This document shows positions 7,723 to 17,138 of a stretch of 64,000 nucleotides of DNA, piece by piece (the stretch's first letter is position 1; each line of letters opens with the position of its first letter). This stretch comes from SOIA01 sp964346585 (GTDB lineage: Bacteria; Acidobacteriota; Aminicenantia; Aminicenantales; Aminicenantaceae), in assembly GCA_964346585.1 (NCBI GenBank), contig CAYFVQ010000015.1, positions 1 through 64,000 of the forward strand, read 5' to 3'. A model generated the notes under the pieces. It made no database searches, had not been told where the DNA came from, and saw only the letters and a program-made list of their open reading frames with translations. Position numbers and translations under genes: made by a program.

Positions 7723-8868
7723 TTACACACAATTCACTACGCTCAGCGCTTTTTCAATCTCATCTGCGGTATTATAAAGGTGAGGGGCAAATCGCAAATA
7801 TCTACGTCTCAATGATACAAAAATATTATTCTTTTTCAGCAATTCGAATATCGCCTCATTCTTCGATTTGTCTTGATGGGAAATGACCAGAATCGTTGAA
7901 TTGTCTGAATCACTCATAGGCGTCAATATCTCGTATTTATCCAAACGTATACCCCGTCTCATTTGATCTATCAATTCATCATTGTGTGATTTTATCCTTT
8001 CAATTCCCTTATCCAGAAGATAGTTCACGGAGGCTGTCCATGGAACAAAATTAAAAAAGTTTGCGGTTCCGAAAACATCATATTTCTTTGCACCCAGACC
8101 TGATTTGATTTCAGGCCAGGTTTTGGCGACTTTCAGGTCATCCGCTGTCTGCATGGCAAGCCAGTACGCCTGATTATAATCCAACTCCTCACGAAACTCA
8201 GGTTCTATCCAACAAAAACCCGTTCCATAGGGTCCGCAAAGCCACTTGAAGCCTACGCAAGTGATTGCATCGGCAAATTGCCATTCGATGTCGAATGGCT
8301 GTGTGCCGATCGCTTGAGAACAGTTCAATATAAGTCTGATCCCATTATCCCGGCATATCCTGCTAATAGCAGGAAGGTCGATAAGATGTCCTGTGTAAGA
8401 ATAAACCCAGGAAGTGCACAGAAGTCTCGTCGCCGTTCCAATATTTTCCTGGATTTCTTCAGGCTGTAATCCACTACTCTTTGGTTTGATACTCCGGATC
8501 TTCACTCCTCTCTTCTTCAAATTGAGCCAGGGAAGGATATTGCACGGGAAATCACCCTCGACAAGGAGAATTTCGTCTCCTGAAGACCACTTGATCCCGT
8601 TAGCAAGGAGATGAAGGCCATAGGATGCTGAATTGGCCAGGATGATGTCTTCGGAAGGTGCGTTGATCAGTCTCCCAAGGCTTTCTTTCAATCGACTGGG
8701 TACGCTGCTGAATATGCGGCTATCAGCCAAATGATGCGGAGATATCTTCCATTGTATGGCCTCATTGAGAGCAGTGACTGCAGCTTTTGGGAGTGCTCCC
8801 TGATGTGATGTATTGATCCAGATTGAAGAAAAGGGGCCGAAATCTTCTGCATAATTATCCATGATCAT
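7723..8868 (-). CDS. Class V aminotransferase-fold PLP enzyme with an Asn in place of the PLP-pairing Asp
   Basis: This 381-residue protein has the fold-type I layout of the class V aminotransferase/isopenicillin-N-epimerase group. The Schiff-base Lys is at 208 in CVGFKWLCGPYGTGF. The strand that normally reads D-x-x-[QH] before it reads LNCSQAIG (Asn182, Gln185), so the conserved Asp that contacts the pyridine nitrogen of PLP appears to be Asn. Ser/Asn residues for the phosphate are present (ILANSASYG). GAGGG lies a few bases before the ATG. It is the first gene of the run that includes 7039 and 6367. Substrate is unknown; it may be a desulfurase, epimerase or transaminase. Confidence 0.8.
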   Translation of the reverse strand: MIMDNYAEDFGPFSSIWINTSHQGALPKAAVTALNEAIQWKISPHHLADSRIFSSVPSRLKESLGRLINAPSEDIILANSASYGLHLLANGIKWSSGDEILLVEGDFPCNILPWLNLKKRGVKIRSIKPKSSGLQPEEIQENIGTATRLLCTSWVYSYTGHLIDLPAISRICRDNGIRLILNCSQAIGTQPFDIEWQFADAITCVGFKWLCGPYGTGFCWIEPEFREELDYNQAYWLAMQTADDLKVAKTWPEIKSGLGAKKYDVFGTANFFNFVPWTASVNYLLDKGIERIKSHNDELIDQMRRGIRLDKYEILTPMSDSDNSTILVISHQDKSKNEAIFELLKKNNIFVSLRRRYLRFAPHLYNTADEIEKALSVVNCV

Positions 8869-9119
8869 TTTCCCTCAAATAATATTTGATGCCTCATTGA
8901 TTCATAATCACTCTTCAAGTTATTTTGTGTATGACACAAAATTATGCGGTCAAAACCGAGACTGTAAGACTCTCGATGTATAAAAAAGGAAAATCAGCAA
9001 TTCTCTTGCCGTTTAACAACAATCATAATAACCTTCATAATAAATATTGCTAGTTATCATACTACATCCATTTAACAGCCTGTCAAGCTTTTTTAATGGA
9101 GTTATGAGCTGCTCTGATC

Positions 9120-9308
9120 AGGGCTACAGACGGTGAAGCAATACGTATTTTGGTCATCAGAAATAGATACACCAAAGAGTGTTTGTCTTTATTTGTCGCG
9201 CGCAGAGCAGATCTCAAGATATCTTGGATAGATTGCATGGGCAGTTTATTCGCCGAGGCGCCCCCAATTATATTCGATCTGATAATGAGCCAGAATTTAC
9301 GGCTAAAA
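9120..9308 (+). pseudogene. IS3-family transposase (orfB) remnant with a frameshift
   Basis: Two reading frames together spell part of an IS3-type DDE transposase. From 9120 the frame gives ATDGEAIRILVIRNRYTKECLSL, matching the usual DG-x-x-[FI]R-x-L-x-[VI]-D-x-[YF]TRECL block although the catalytic Asp is lost. After about 9205 the next frame gives SQDILDRLHGQFIRRGAPNYIR and then SDNEPEFTAK, matching the second catalytic Asp block (IRSDNGPEF). No start, no upstream helix-turn-helix part, no terminal inverted repeats and no C-terminal Glu block are visible. It is a decayed fragment in the 636-bp gap between 8868 and 9505. Confidence 0.7.
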
Positions 9309-9504
9309 CAGAAAGAGATTAGCCGGCTAAAATCGGATTTTTCGCTATTGAAAGAGATGCCCAACTGTATTAGAATTCATGTTTGATTAAAGAACAACAA
9401 CCTGCCAACTACTGCTCAATTCGTATTTTCATTCCGATATTTGAATTTTGCATTCCCAGAAATCACAACATTTCCAAAAAAATATCTCTCGAAGGGAGGA
9501 ATCC

Positions 9505-12267
9505 ATGAACCTCTATCAAAAACGGCTGTCTGCGATCCTTCTGGTTTTAGCCTTAGTCTTCTCTGCGAACCTATACGGACAAGCGAAACCTGAAAAAAGG
9601 GCGTTTACTATCGATGATTATTACCGCTGGCGGAGCATTGTCTCCACATCGATCTCTGAAGACGGAAAGTGGATGACCTTCGGTTACCGCAAGGAAAAAG
9701 CGGATGATGATTTTTATGTCAAAAGCCTGACATCGGATAAGGAGCATGAAATCCCCCGCGGCTCACGTCCGCAGTTTTCCGATGATTCAAAGTGGATAGC
9801 CTGTGTAGTCAGCCTGCCACGAAAAGAGGCCGAGAAGCTTCGCAAAGAAAGAAAACCTGTCCCGGATAAGGCTCAGTTGATGAATCTAGTCACCGGCGAA
9901 AAATATTCCTGGGACAATGTGGCTTCTTTCAGCTTTTCCAAAGGCTCCAAATTCTTGGCGATCAAAAAGACCAAATCCGACGCCAAAGCCAAGCATAACG
10001 GTACGGACTTTATCCTGCGTAATTTAGACAACGGCTCAGAACTGAATCTGGGAAATGTCGGGAGTTTTCAATTCAACAAGCCGGGGACAATGCTGGCCTA
10101 CACAATTGATGCCGCCGATAAGGCCGGAAACGGGCTGTATCTGATCGACCTCAACACAGGTGCCCTCAAATCAATGGATAATGGTGAGGCCGATTATGCC
10201 CACATAACCTGGAATGAAAAGGGAACAGCCCTGGCAGTGCTCAAGGGAACCAAAAAGAAAGAGCTCTCACAGAAAGATAATATTCTGGTTGCTTTTGTGG
10301 GTTTGCCCGGCGACAATCCTACCCAAATCAAATATGACCCGGCCAACGACTCGAATTTTCCTGAAAACATGGTCATATCAGAAAAAGTCATGCCGCGGTC
10401 AAGATTCAGGCGCGGTGGAGATGCGAGAGGAGCTCTCTTTTGGAGTGAAGATAATTCACAAATTTTCTGTGGGATAAAAGAACAGGAGAAAGAACCGGAA
10501 AAGAAAAAAGACGATGAAGAACCGAATGCGGACGTCGATATCTGGCACTGGAAGGACGAAGTCATTCAATCTGTCCAGATGAAGCGCGCGCCTAGAGACC
10601 GGAATTTCACCTACCAGTCAGTTTATAACTGGACGACCAAGCGTTTTATCCGTTTGACAGATGAAAAAATGAGAACCATCTCCGTTACCCGGAACGGTAA
10701 ATGGGGGATCGGAAGGGACGATAAGGCCTATATGTCCGACTGGAAAGAGACACAAGCCGATTATTACAGGATTAACACGACTACGGGCGAACGCACATTG
10801 ATGTTCAAAGGCCAGAAACGGGTTTTGGGCCTGTCTCAGGACAGCAAACATTACCTTTACTGGAAAGAGGGCCATATCTGGGATTACGTCATCGAATCGG
10901 GAAAGATGGTCAATCTGACAGAAAACTCGCCGGTCAGTTTTGCCAATGAGGATTATGACCACCCTGGAACAAAACCGCCGTACGGAATAACGGGCTGGAC
11001 AAAGGACAGGAAGGCGGTTATTTTGACTCACAAATATGACCTCTGGCTTCAGCCTCTAAATGGCAGCACCCCGACTAACCTGACCAAGGGAATGGGCGCT
11101 AAAGAAGAGATTCGTTTCAGGTATATTCGAACAGATCGTGAAGAAAGATTCATCGATCTCTCCAGACCGATTCTATTGTCTGCGTTCGGCCAGTGGACCA
11201 AGAAAGCTGGCTTTTATACATTGAGAAAAGGGAAACTGGAAAAGACCGTCTATGAAGAAAAAAGATATGGCTCACTCACCAAAGCGAAAAATGCCGATAA
11301 ATACATGTACACCATAGAAACGTACAGAGATTTCCCGAATTATCATATCAGTGACCGCAAGTTTCTCAATCCCAGACGAATGACTGACGCCAATCCTTGG
11401 CAGTCTGAGTACAAATGGGGATACAACATCCTGATCGAATACACGAATAAGAACGGCAAGCGTCTGCAGGGCGTTCTCAGCATACCAGATGAATACGAGA
11501 AAGGACAAAAGCTTCCGATGCTGGTCGATTTTTACGAAAAGAACTCTCAGAATCTTTATAGATTTTCCCGGATGATCTTTCGGGATACACCCATGTTCTA
11601 CAAATATGTCAGCAACGGCTATCTTGTCCTGCTGCCCGATGTTCATTTCAACACCCGCACAACACACTCGGATATGCTGGATTGTGTCGAAGCCGCTGTG
11701 AAGAAGGTGATCGAACTGGGCTATGCGGATCCCAAACGGATCGGGCTTCACGGTCACAGTTTCTCAGGGCAGGGATCCGCTTTAATCGCCGGACGCTCAA
11801 AGATGTTTGCGGCGATTGTTTCCGGTGCGGCAGCCACCAATCTGATATCAGATTTTAACCAGCTCTGGAAATCCAGCGGAACGAATCAGCACCGGTATGA
11901 TTATTACGGGCAGGGCCGGTTTGGGACAAATCCCTATGATGACCTTGAGCTTTATTTGAATGAATCGGCAGTATACCACGCCCCAACAATGGATACTCCC
12001 CTGCTGCTCCTGCATGGTACAGATGATGGATCGGTGGAATGGCTTCAGGCAGTAGAATTTTACAATGCGCTGCGGTTTAACGGGAAAAATGTGATCCTGG
12101 TATCCTATCCGGGACAGGGACACCATGCCACCAAGCTTGAGAACAAAAAGGATTTTCAAATCCGGATGGAGCAGTTCTATGACCATTACCTCAAGGGAAA
12201 ACCGGCTCCTGACTGGATGGTCAATGGAGTTCCGTTCCTGAAGAAGAAAAAAGTGGATGAAAAATAA
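9505..12267 (+). CDS. Secreted S9-family (prolyl oligopeptidase-type) serine peptidase
   Basis: This is a 920-residue exported peptidase. The start at 9505 is preferred over the in-frame ATG at 9448 because GGGAGGA lies just upstream and a clean signal peptide follows (basic start, then LSAILLVLALVFSANLYGQA). About residues 30-640 form a region of repeated aromatic/polar strands consistent with the seven-bladed propeller of this family. The alpha/beta-hydrolase domain has the nucleophile Ser752 in GHSFSG, a likely Asp840 in GTDDGS and a likely His873 in GQGHHA. It likely degrades peptides in the periplasm or outside the cell. There is no operon partner; the next gene has its own promoter. Confidence 0.88.
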   Translation: MNLYQKRLSAILLVLALVFSANLYGQAKPEKRAFTIDDYYRWRSIVSTSISEDGKWMTFGYRKEKADDDFYVKSLTSDKEHEIPRGSRPQFSDDSKWIACVVSLPRKEAEKLRKERKPVPDKAQLMNLVTGEKYSWDNVASFSFSKGSKFLAIKKTKSDAKAKHNGTDFILRNLDNGSELNLGNVGSFQFNKPGTMLAYTIDAADKAGNGLYLIDLNTGALKSMDNGEADYAHITWNEKGTALAVLKGTKKKELSQKDNILVAFVGLPGDNPTQIKYDPANDSNFPENMVISEKVMPRSRFRRGGDARGALFWSEDNSQIFCGIKEQEKEPEKKKDDEEPNADVDIWHWKDEVIQSVQMKRAPRDRNFTYQSVYNWTTKRFIRLTDEKMRTISVTRNGKWGIGRDDKAYMSDWKETQADYYRINTTTGERTLMFKGQKRVLGLSQDSKHYLYWKEGHIWDYVIESGKMVNLTENSPVSFANEDYDHPGTKPPYGITGWTKDRKAVILTHKYDLWLQPLNGSTPTNLTKGMGAKEEIRFRYIRTDREERFIDLSRPILLSAFGQWTKKAGFYTLRKGKLEKTVYEEKRYGSLTKAKNADKYMYTIETYRDFPNYHISDRKFLNPRRMTDANPWQSEYKWGYNILIEYTNKNGKRLQGVLSIPDEYEKGQKLPMLVDFYEKNSQNLYRFSRMIFRDTPMFYKYVSNGYLVLLPDVHFNTRTTHSDMLDCVEAAVKKVIELGYADPKRIGLHGHSFSGQGSALIAGRSKMFAAIVSGAAATNLISDFNQLWKSSGTNQHRYDYYGQGRFGTNPYDDLELYLNESAVYHAPTMDTPLLLLHGTDDGSVEWLQAVEFYNALRFNGKNVILVSYPGQGHHATKLENKKDFQIRMEQFYDHYLKGKPAPDWMVNGVPFLKKKKVDEK

Positions 12268-12351
12268 AAAAAGGGGGTGGAAATACCTCACCCAGTGGAA
12301 AGACGCTGACCCTTTAATGGCTGAGAATAGAGAAAAAATCATTTCCGTCAT

Positions 12352-12379
12352 TTGACAAAAAGTTCTTGTATTTTATAAT
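12352..12379 (+). promoter_or_regulatory. Sigma-70-type promoter for the small membrane protein
   Basis: A perfect TTGACA at 12352-12357 and a perfect TATAAT at 12374-12379 are separated by 16 bp. This is the best consensus promoter in the window and lies 28 bp before the start codon at 12408, which has a strong GGAGGAGGT ribosome site at 12394. High constitutive expression is expected. Confidence 0.8.
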
Positions 12380-12407
12380 GTATGCAATTTAATGGAGGAG
12401 GTGTCGT

Positions 12408-12671
12408 ATGGAACAACCCCAAATGCAACCAAGACCAGTAAGCAATGAGGTCAGTTTTGGGGAATGGTTTTTAACCTTATTCCTGGTGGCAATCCCAATA
12501 GTCGGTTTGGTTCTCCTATTCGTCTGGGCTTTTGGCGCAACTACGAACCCTAGCAAAGCCAACTGGGCGAAAGCCAGCCTGCTCTGGGCAGCCATCGGGA
12601 TCGTTATCTATTTGATACTCTTCGTGGCTATATTAGGCGTTGGATTTTGGGGTACCGCTACTCAATACTAA
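12408..12671 (+). CDS. Small two-helix membrane protein
   Basis: This 87-residue protein has a polar N-terminal segment rich in Gln and Pro, a hydrophobic helix at about residues 24-44, a short loop with the phrase NPSKANWAKA, and a second helix at about residues 57-80. A perfect promoter and an excellent ribosome site suggest it is abundant. Similar short proteins with an asparagine/lysine/tryptophan loop are widespread, but I cannot name a function. It is not obviously linked to the upstream peptidase or to the downstream isomerase, which is on the other strand. Confidence 0.75.
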   Translation: MEQPQMQPRPVSNEVSFGEWFLTLFLVAIPIVGLVLLFVWAFGATTNPSKANWAKASLLWAAIGIVIYLILFVAILGVGFWGTATQY

Positions 12672-12926
12672 AGAGTCACACGCTTTTTCTGATTTCACTT
12701 CATTCTGGATTCTTCAATACTCCTGTTGCGCTCTAATGCAATCTTAAACCACCAGTTAGAACGCACACACCTCCTCAAATAAAAATGGGCTGCAGTCCAC
12801 AAAAACACGACTGAAGAGAACGTTTTACGAGAATTTAAATCAGACAATATCAGGGATGAAAGGACATGAAGGTATAATGACTAAAATTAATTCTCCCCTT
12901 TTTAAGATATCCTAAAAAATCCCTCT

Positions 12927-14657
12927 TTACTTCATCAGCATTTTAGCTTGGTTCTCGCCTCCATTAATTCGCCACAGCATGGGTAAAGGTCTGTCTAGAC
13001 CTTCTGTGTATTCTGGAGTGTTCTCCCAGTGATAATTGAGTATAAGGCTGTAGTCGGAAAAATGCTGCCAGCGGCGGCGGGGCATATGAGTGATCATATG
13101 GAAATGATTGGCTGGGATACCGACCTTGGCCAGGCTCGAAGGAACATGCTCAAAAGTCAGGAATGTATGGGGCCAGGAATAATTGGAGGCATGGCAGCAT
13201 CTCTCCCGTAAAGATGGAGGGAGCTCAATGCTCTGGGCTTCATCCTGAACCATTGTGAACATTCCGGAAAGGTCCGAATAAGCCACCCTGCCCGCCATTC
13301 CGGTTATTCCCTTGGGGGAGACAAAGCCGACAGAAAATCCCAATCCCGGGAAATAGTACTCGATCGCTTTGAAGAGATAGGCTTTTTCAGCGTAATCCAA
13401 GGAAGCACTGCCCGAGTTGTTTCCATCGATAAACCCTTTCTGCATCCAGGGCTCATTTGTGTAAGGAGTTAAATCTAGCTTGATTTCCTGGGCGTTCTTT
13501 TCTATCTCCCAGGCCTCGTAGACCTTTCTGAAATCCATAAAAAGAGGCGGCTTTCCTCCAGAGAGATAACAATAGACAATCATAGTCAAAAGTCCCTGAA
13601 TGTCGTTTTCCGTGGCAAAGGGAATCACTGTCTTTTTGCCAGTGTGGTCCTCCGTGGAGTTGAACAGGGATTCGGCTATGTCCGCTGTTGAGAGAGGGAT
13701 GCCTCGCCGGTCTGATCCCCAGGCCAGCTGGCTTGTCCAGCCGCCGGCGATGGCGTTTATGTCTTTCATGTAACCCCGGATAATCAGGTAGAGTGCCAGG
13801 CCTTCATCCAATTTCTCTTTGTCTTTATCTGAGAGTGCAGGAGGTTTAGTTTTTTGAGTGTAGACAGGCGTTTTGGACTCGACTATCTCTTCGGTATTGG
13901 CGAAAATACGGTCTTTGAACTTGACGTTTACCACCCAGCTCCTCAGTTCTGCAAGCTCTTTCGGGTCATACCCTCCTTTTTTCTGGAGCATGTCGGCGAA
14001 AATTTTCATGGATTCCCGTGTGGACTCAAGTCCGAAAAACCGCCGGGCCGCATGAACATGGTTTAAGGCTGTCTCCATTTGCATAGAATCTGTATCCACT
14101 GACAGATACCTTTTCCCCCTCAAAGCCGCTGAAGTTAGCATGGCATAAGCCAGGTCTATGATTTCATCCTGGGTTTTCTCGTCGAATTCGGGATTCATCC
14201 CGGTCTCTGGCATATTCCCGATGATCATCGGGCAGAGGCGTCCGGTCTGGGCATAGGCCCCGACTAGGGCATCAATCCCCACAACACCAGGCTTCGGAGC
14301 ATTGTTCCCGCCCACGCATGCCAATGGGATTGTCGGAGGAAAATGGGCTGTCAGAGCCATGGCACTTTTCCCTGGGAAAAACCAAGTATCCGGGACAACA
14401 ATCAGGGCTTCTGCACCTGCGTCTTTTAATTCTCTGGCTCCGGAATCGGCCGTACTCTCAGAGTCGACAAGATGAGAGCAGTAAAAAACATTCGGAGGGC
14501 TTCCCTCTGGCATATTCAGTCTTTCCGCTAATAATTCGGCGGTCATCTGGCCAATGTTGAATGCCCTTTGGCGGGAGGCTTCGTCAATCCGGGGATCACA
14601 GGGAACAAACACTCCTAAAGTGGGAAGATTGGATTGCTTTTTCTTTACGAACGGCAT
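12927..14657 (-). CDS. L-fucose/L-arabinose isomerase family protein
   Basis: At 576 residues this is close to the length of E. coli FucI (591). The family's Mn-binding residues appear to be present: the Glu in FATENDIQGLLT, the Asp in PLFMDFRKVY and a His in the late segment NHFHMITHMP. Members interconvert aldose and ketose forms of L-fucose, D-arabinose or related sugars in the cytoplasm. GGAGGA stands just before the ATG. No fucose kinase, aldolase or permease is adjacent, so the substrate is uncertain, and a non-fucose role is possible. The 255-bp gap on its right side holds only a small hairpin (12727-12736 with 12756-12765). Confidence 0.8.
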   Translation of the reverse strand: MPFVKKKQSNLPTLGVFVPCDPRIDEASRQRAFNIGQMTAELLAERLNMPEGSPPNVFYCSHLVDSESTADSGARELKDAGAEALIVVPDTWFFPGKSAMALTAHFPPTIPLACVGGNNAPKPGVVGIDALVGAYAQTGRLCPMIIGNMPETGMNPEFDEKTQDEIIDLAYAMLTSAALRGKRYLSVDTDSMQMETALNHVHAARRFFGLESTRESMKIFADMLQKKGGYDPKELAELRSWVVNVKFKDRIFANTEEIVESKTPVYTQKTKPPALSDKDKEKLDEGLALYLIIRGYMKDINAIAGGWTSQLAWGSDRRGIPLSTADIAESLFNSTEDHTGKKTVIPFATENDIQGLLTMIVYCYLSGGKPPLFMDFRKVYEAWEIEKNAQEIKLDLTPYTNEPWMQKGFIDGNNSGSASLDYAEKAYLFKAIEYYFPGLGFSVGFVSPKGITGMAGRVAYSDLSGMFTMVQDEAQSIELPPSLRERCCHASNYSWPHTFLTFEHVPSSLAKVGIPANHFHMITHMPRRRWQHFSDYSLILNYHWENTPEYTEGLDRPLPMLWRINGGENQAKMLMK

Positions 14658-14757
14658 CTTTCCTCCTTCATGGCGAAATCATACGCCCTATTGTTGTTGA
14701 ATTCAAATCATCTAAAATTTATCCAAAGGTATGGGTCATGTCGAATGTTCAAAATCC

Positions 14758-15648
14758 TCATTTTTTCCTTTTCCGCATTTCCTCGACATCAGGCTCGACA
14801 TGAACCAGGATGTTGACAGGCCTGGAGAGTTCCTTTTCGATTTCTTCTTCAATTCTTATCGAAATATCATGACTTGCTTTCACAGATAAGACAGGGTCAA
14901 CCAACACATGAACGTCAACGCACAATTCTGCTCCCAGCTTTCTAGTCCGCAAATCATGCCAGCTGGCAATATTTTTCTCTTTTGAAAGAACTTTCTCGAT
15001 TTTTTCAATCGATTCACTGTCTGCAGAATGCTCTGCAAGTTCATGAAGCCCCTCAAAGAAAATTTTTCCTGATACTCCCAAGATCATGAAACCGACGACG
15101 ATCGCCGCCACCTGATCCGCATGCCCCCATCCGAACAAACTCGCGACGCCTCCGAGCAAAACAGCGACAGAGGAGAGGGAGTCAGACCGCTGATGCCAGG
15201 CATTGGCATACAGAACCGAGCTATGGGTTATTCTTGCAATCTTTCTCGTGATGAAGAATAGTATTTCTTTTGAAATGACAGACACTCCGGCAACAACAAG
15301 AACCAGAAAACCTGGGAAATTATGTTCATGGCGGTAGATAGCAACACCTGCCGACCAAATGATTCCAGCACTTATTACGAGTAGAGTCAGTCCGATGATC
15401 AGAGAGGCGATCGTCTCCAGCTTCCCGTGGCCATACGGATGAGTTTTGTCGGCAGGCCGGCTGGAGAGGCGGGTTCCGACCAACACAACAAAATCTGTCG
15501 CCAGGTCCGATAGAGAATGGACGCCATCCGCGATGAGAGCAGAAGATTTAACAAGGATTCCTGAGACGATCTTTATCACCATCAGGGAAATATTGAGGAA
15601 TATTCCCCAAATAGTTATGGAACGGATTTTATTCTCTCGTTCATTCAT
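14758..15648 (-). CDS. Cation diffusion facilitator (CDF) family metal transporter
   Basis: The 296-residue product has about six membrane helices followed by a cytoplasmic C-terminal domain of about 80 residues. Both metal-site helices show the family His/Asp pairs: SSALIADGVHSLSDLATD in helix 2 and NAWHQRSDSLSSVAVL in helix 5. CDF proteins export Zn, Fe, Mn or Co in exchange for protons. The open frame continues 116 codons upstream into a palindromic repeat, which is clearly not coding. I chose the ATG at 15648, which begins MNERENK as expected for the family, although its ribosome site is weak. The gene is divergent from the YkvI-like transporter at 15937. Confidence 0.85.
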   Translation of the reverse strand: MNERENKIRSITIWGIFLNISLMVIKIVSGILVKSSALIADGVHSLSDLATDFVVLVGTRLSSRPADKTHPYGHGKLETIASLIIGLTLLVISAGIIWSAGVAIYRHEHNFPGFLVLVVAGVSVISKEILFFITRKIARITHSSVLYANAWHQRSDSLSSVAVLLGGVASLFGWGHADQVAAIVVGFMILGVSGKIFFEGLHELAEHSADSESIEKIEKVLSKEKNIASWHDLRTRKLGAELCVDVHVLVDPVLSVKASHDISIRIEEEIEKELSRPVNILVHVEPDVEEMRKRKK

Positions 15649-15746
15649 CGGTTCAGGAGCTTTTACCAGTGTAGGCCTCCACGAAACAAACAGCAAAATT
15701 TCCTTCCTATTATAGAAAAAGTAGTATCTGTTTGCTAATTTTAATT

Positions 15747-15872
15747 TATGGGGACGTTCCCCAAGGTACCACCTTAGCTCATTAATCCTAATATTTTTAT
15801 TTTTTTTTATTAAATGATGTTGAGCAGATAAATTTATAGGCCTAAGGTGGTACCTTGGGGAACGTCCCCATA
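15747..15872. repeat. REP-like dispersed repeat, copy A: perfect 31-bp inverted arms
   Basis: Arms at 15747-15777 and 15842-15872 are perfect reverse complements over 31 bp and enclose 64 A+T-rich bases. Each arm is itself two small hairpins side by side: GGGGA-CGT-TCCCC and AAGGT-ACC-ACCTT. The same 28-bp core recurs at 39606-39726 (paired arms) and 46671-46702 (single arm). It lies in the intergenic space of two divergent genes. The pattern fits REP/BIME elements mobilised by a REP-associated (RAYT) transposase, which is not in the window. Confidence 0.85.
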
Positions 15873-15936
15873 TTTTATTTGTAATATGGAGTGAAATTAT
15901 GTAAATAATGTAAACAATGTTGCTGGATAAACCGGA

Positions 15937-17055
15937 ATGAGCTTTCTGAACGCGTCCTCTTTTAAAAAATATCTCCTGCCCGGGTTTGTGTTCCAATCTG
16001 TGGTCATCGCCGGCGGATACGGAACAGGACGGGAATTGGTTGAGTTTTTTCTGAACTACGGACCTCTAGGTGGACTTCTGGGAATGCTTCTGGTCACAAC
16101 CATTATCTGGTCACTCATCCTGGCGGTGACCTTCGAGTTTTCTCGTCAATTCAAAGCATATGACTACCGGACCTTTTTCAAGAAACTCCTTGGCCCGTTC
16201 TGGTTCATGTTCGAAATCATCTACTTTGTCCTGCTGCTTCTCGTGCTGGGGGTCATTGGCTCTGCAGCCGGGGCTTTGCTCAAGTATAATTTCAGGATCC
16301 CTGATATTGTCGGAGTCTTGATCATGCTGGCGGCTATCGGCTTTTTGACTTTTAAAGGGAGCGGCTTGATCGAAAAATTTCTGTCGAGCTGGTCGATCCT
16401 GCTCTATCTGGTTTACGGGCTACTCCTTGTTTTTGCACTCATTAAATTCGGCCCTGAAATCCAGAAGAATTTCTCAAACTCCACCATCCTCCCCAACTGG
16501 GCACTGGGTGGCTTTAAATATGCCCTGTACAACCTGGGAATTATCCCTGCTGTTTTATTCTGCATCAACCACATTGAGACGAGAAAAGAGGCCATCACGG
16601 CCGGACTTCTCGGAGGCCTGATAGGTATTCTCCCCGGATTATTTTTCTTTATCGCTGTTGTCAGCCACTATCCAGCTGTCCTCCCCGAAGAAGTACCGGC
16701 CTACTATGTTTTCCAGAGGTTGGGATTTCCTCTTCTTCTTATTGTCTTTCAGATTGTTTTGTTCGGAACATTGATCGAGACCGGCACAGGTTTTATTCAT
16801 GCTGTCAATGAACGAATCCGGTCCACTCTTGAAGCAAGAGGGAAAAGCCTCCCTCCTTGGCTTCGGCCAGTCGTGGCTCTTGTTCTTCTTCTTATAGGGC
16901 TGGGAATATCAACCTTCGGATTGATTAATCTGATCGCCAAAGGATATGGAAGTATTAGCTGGGGATTTTTTATCGTTTATATAATTCCCCTGATGACTCT
17001 GGGCATATACAAAATGATCAAGAATCGGGGGAAAAAAGAAGAGGCACCTTCTTAA
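15937..17055 (+). CDS. YkvI-like polytopic membrane protein (APC-superfamily transporter)
   Basis: This 372-residue protein has about ten hydrophobic helices and begins with a conserved GFVFQSVVIAGGYGTGRELVEFF segment, broken by glycines as in APC-superfamily transporters. The layout matches the YkvI family of membrane proteins, which are predicted amino-acid or related solute transporters with unproven substrates. It ends in a basic tail. The stop codon at 17053-17055 lies inside a dispersed repeat (17051-17138), so the repeat forms the gene's 3' end and terminator. It is divergent from the CDF transporter, with repeat copy A in between. Confidence 0.7.
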   Translation: MSFLNASSFKKYLLPGFVFQSVVIAGGYGTGRELVEFFLNYGPLGGLLGMLLVTTIIWSLILAVTFEFSRQFKAYDYRTFFKKLLGPFWFMFEIIYFVLLLLVLGVIGSAAGALLKYNFRIPDIVGVLIMLAAIGFLTFKGSGLIEKFLSSWSILLYLVYGLLLVFALIKFGPEIQKNFSNSTILPNWALGGFKYALYNLGIIPAVLFCINHIETRKEAITAGLLGGLIGILPGLFFFIAVVSHYPAVLPEEVPAYYVFQRLGFPLLLIVFQIVLFGTLIETGTGFIHAVNERIRSTLEARGKSLPPWLRPVVALVLLLIGLGISTFGLINLIAKGYGSISWGFFIVYIIPLMTLGIYKMIKNRGKKEEAPS

Positions 17056-17138
17056 AGAAGGCTGATAATCCCTTTCCCCCTCAAGTATAAGGACTAAAAG
17101 GTACAGTCCCACAAAAAAGGGGCCTGTCCCCTTTTTTT
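17051..17138. repeat. About 88-bp dispersed repeat, copy 1, ending in a bidirectional terminator hairpin
   Basis: This segment aligns with 46584-46667. Shared blocks include TAAGAAGG/TAAAGAAGG, GATAATCCCT, GACT-AAAGG, ACAGTCCC and AAAAAGGGGCCT followed by TCCCCTTTTT. Copy 1 covers the stop codon of the YkvI-like gene on one side and overlaps the stop codon of the GMP synthase gene on the other. Confidence 0.75.
17113..17138. terminator. Bidirectional intrinsic terminator between convergent genes
   Basis: AAAAAAGGGG (17113-17122) pairs with CCCCTTTTTT (17128-17137) around a five-base loop, with an extra T. The A and T tracts make it work in both directions, and it separates the convergent genes ending at 17055 and 17137. 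The TAA stop of the GMP synthase gene overlaps its edge. Confidence 0.8.

Noticed and set aside
11272..11757. 161-codon open frame on the minus strand inside the S9 peptidase gene
   Set aside because: It is antisense to conserved hydrolase-domain sequence and has no family resemblance or ribosome site.
12727..12765. Hairpin TGCGCTCTAA/TTAGAACGCA between the small membrane protein and the isomerase
   Set aside because: It has one mismatch, a long loop and no T tract, so I cannot support it as a terminator or an attachment site.
15648..15996. N-terminal extension of the CDF transporter
   Set aside because: The extension is read through the long palindromic repeat and has no similarity to CDF proteins; the normal family start is the ATG at 15648.
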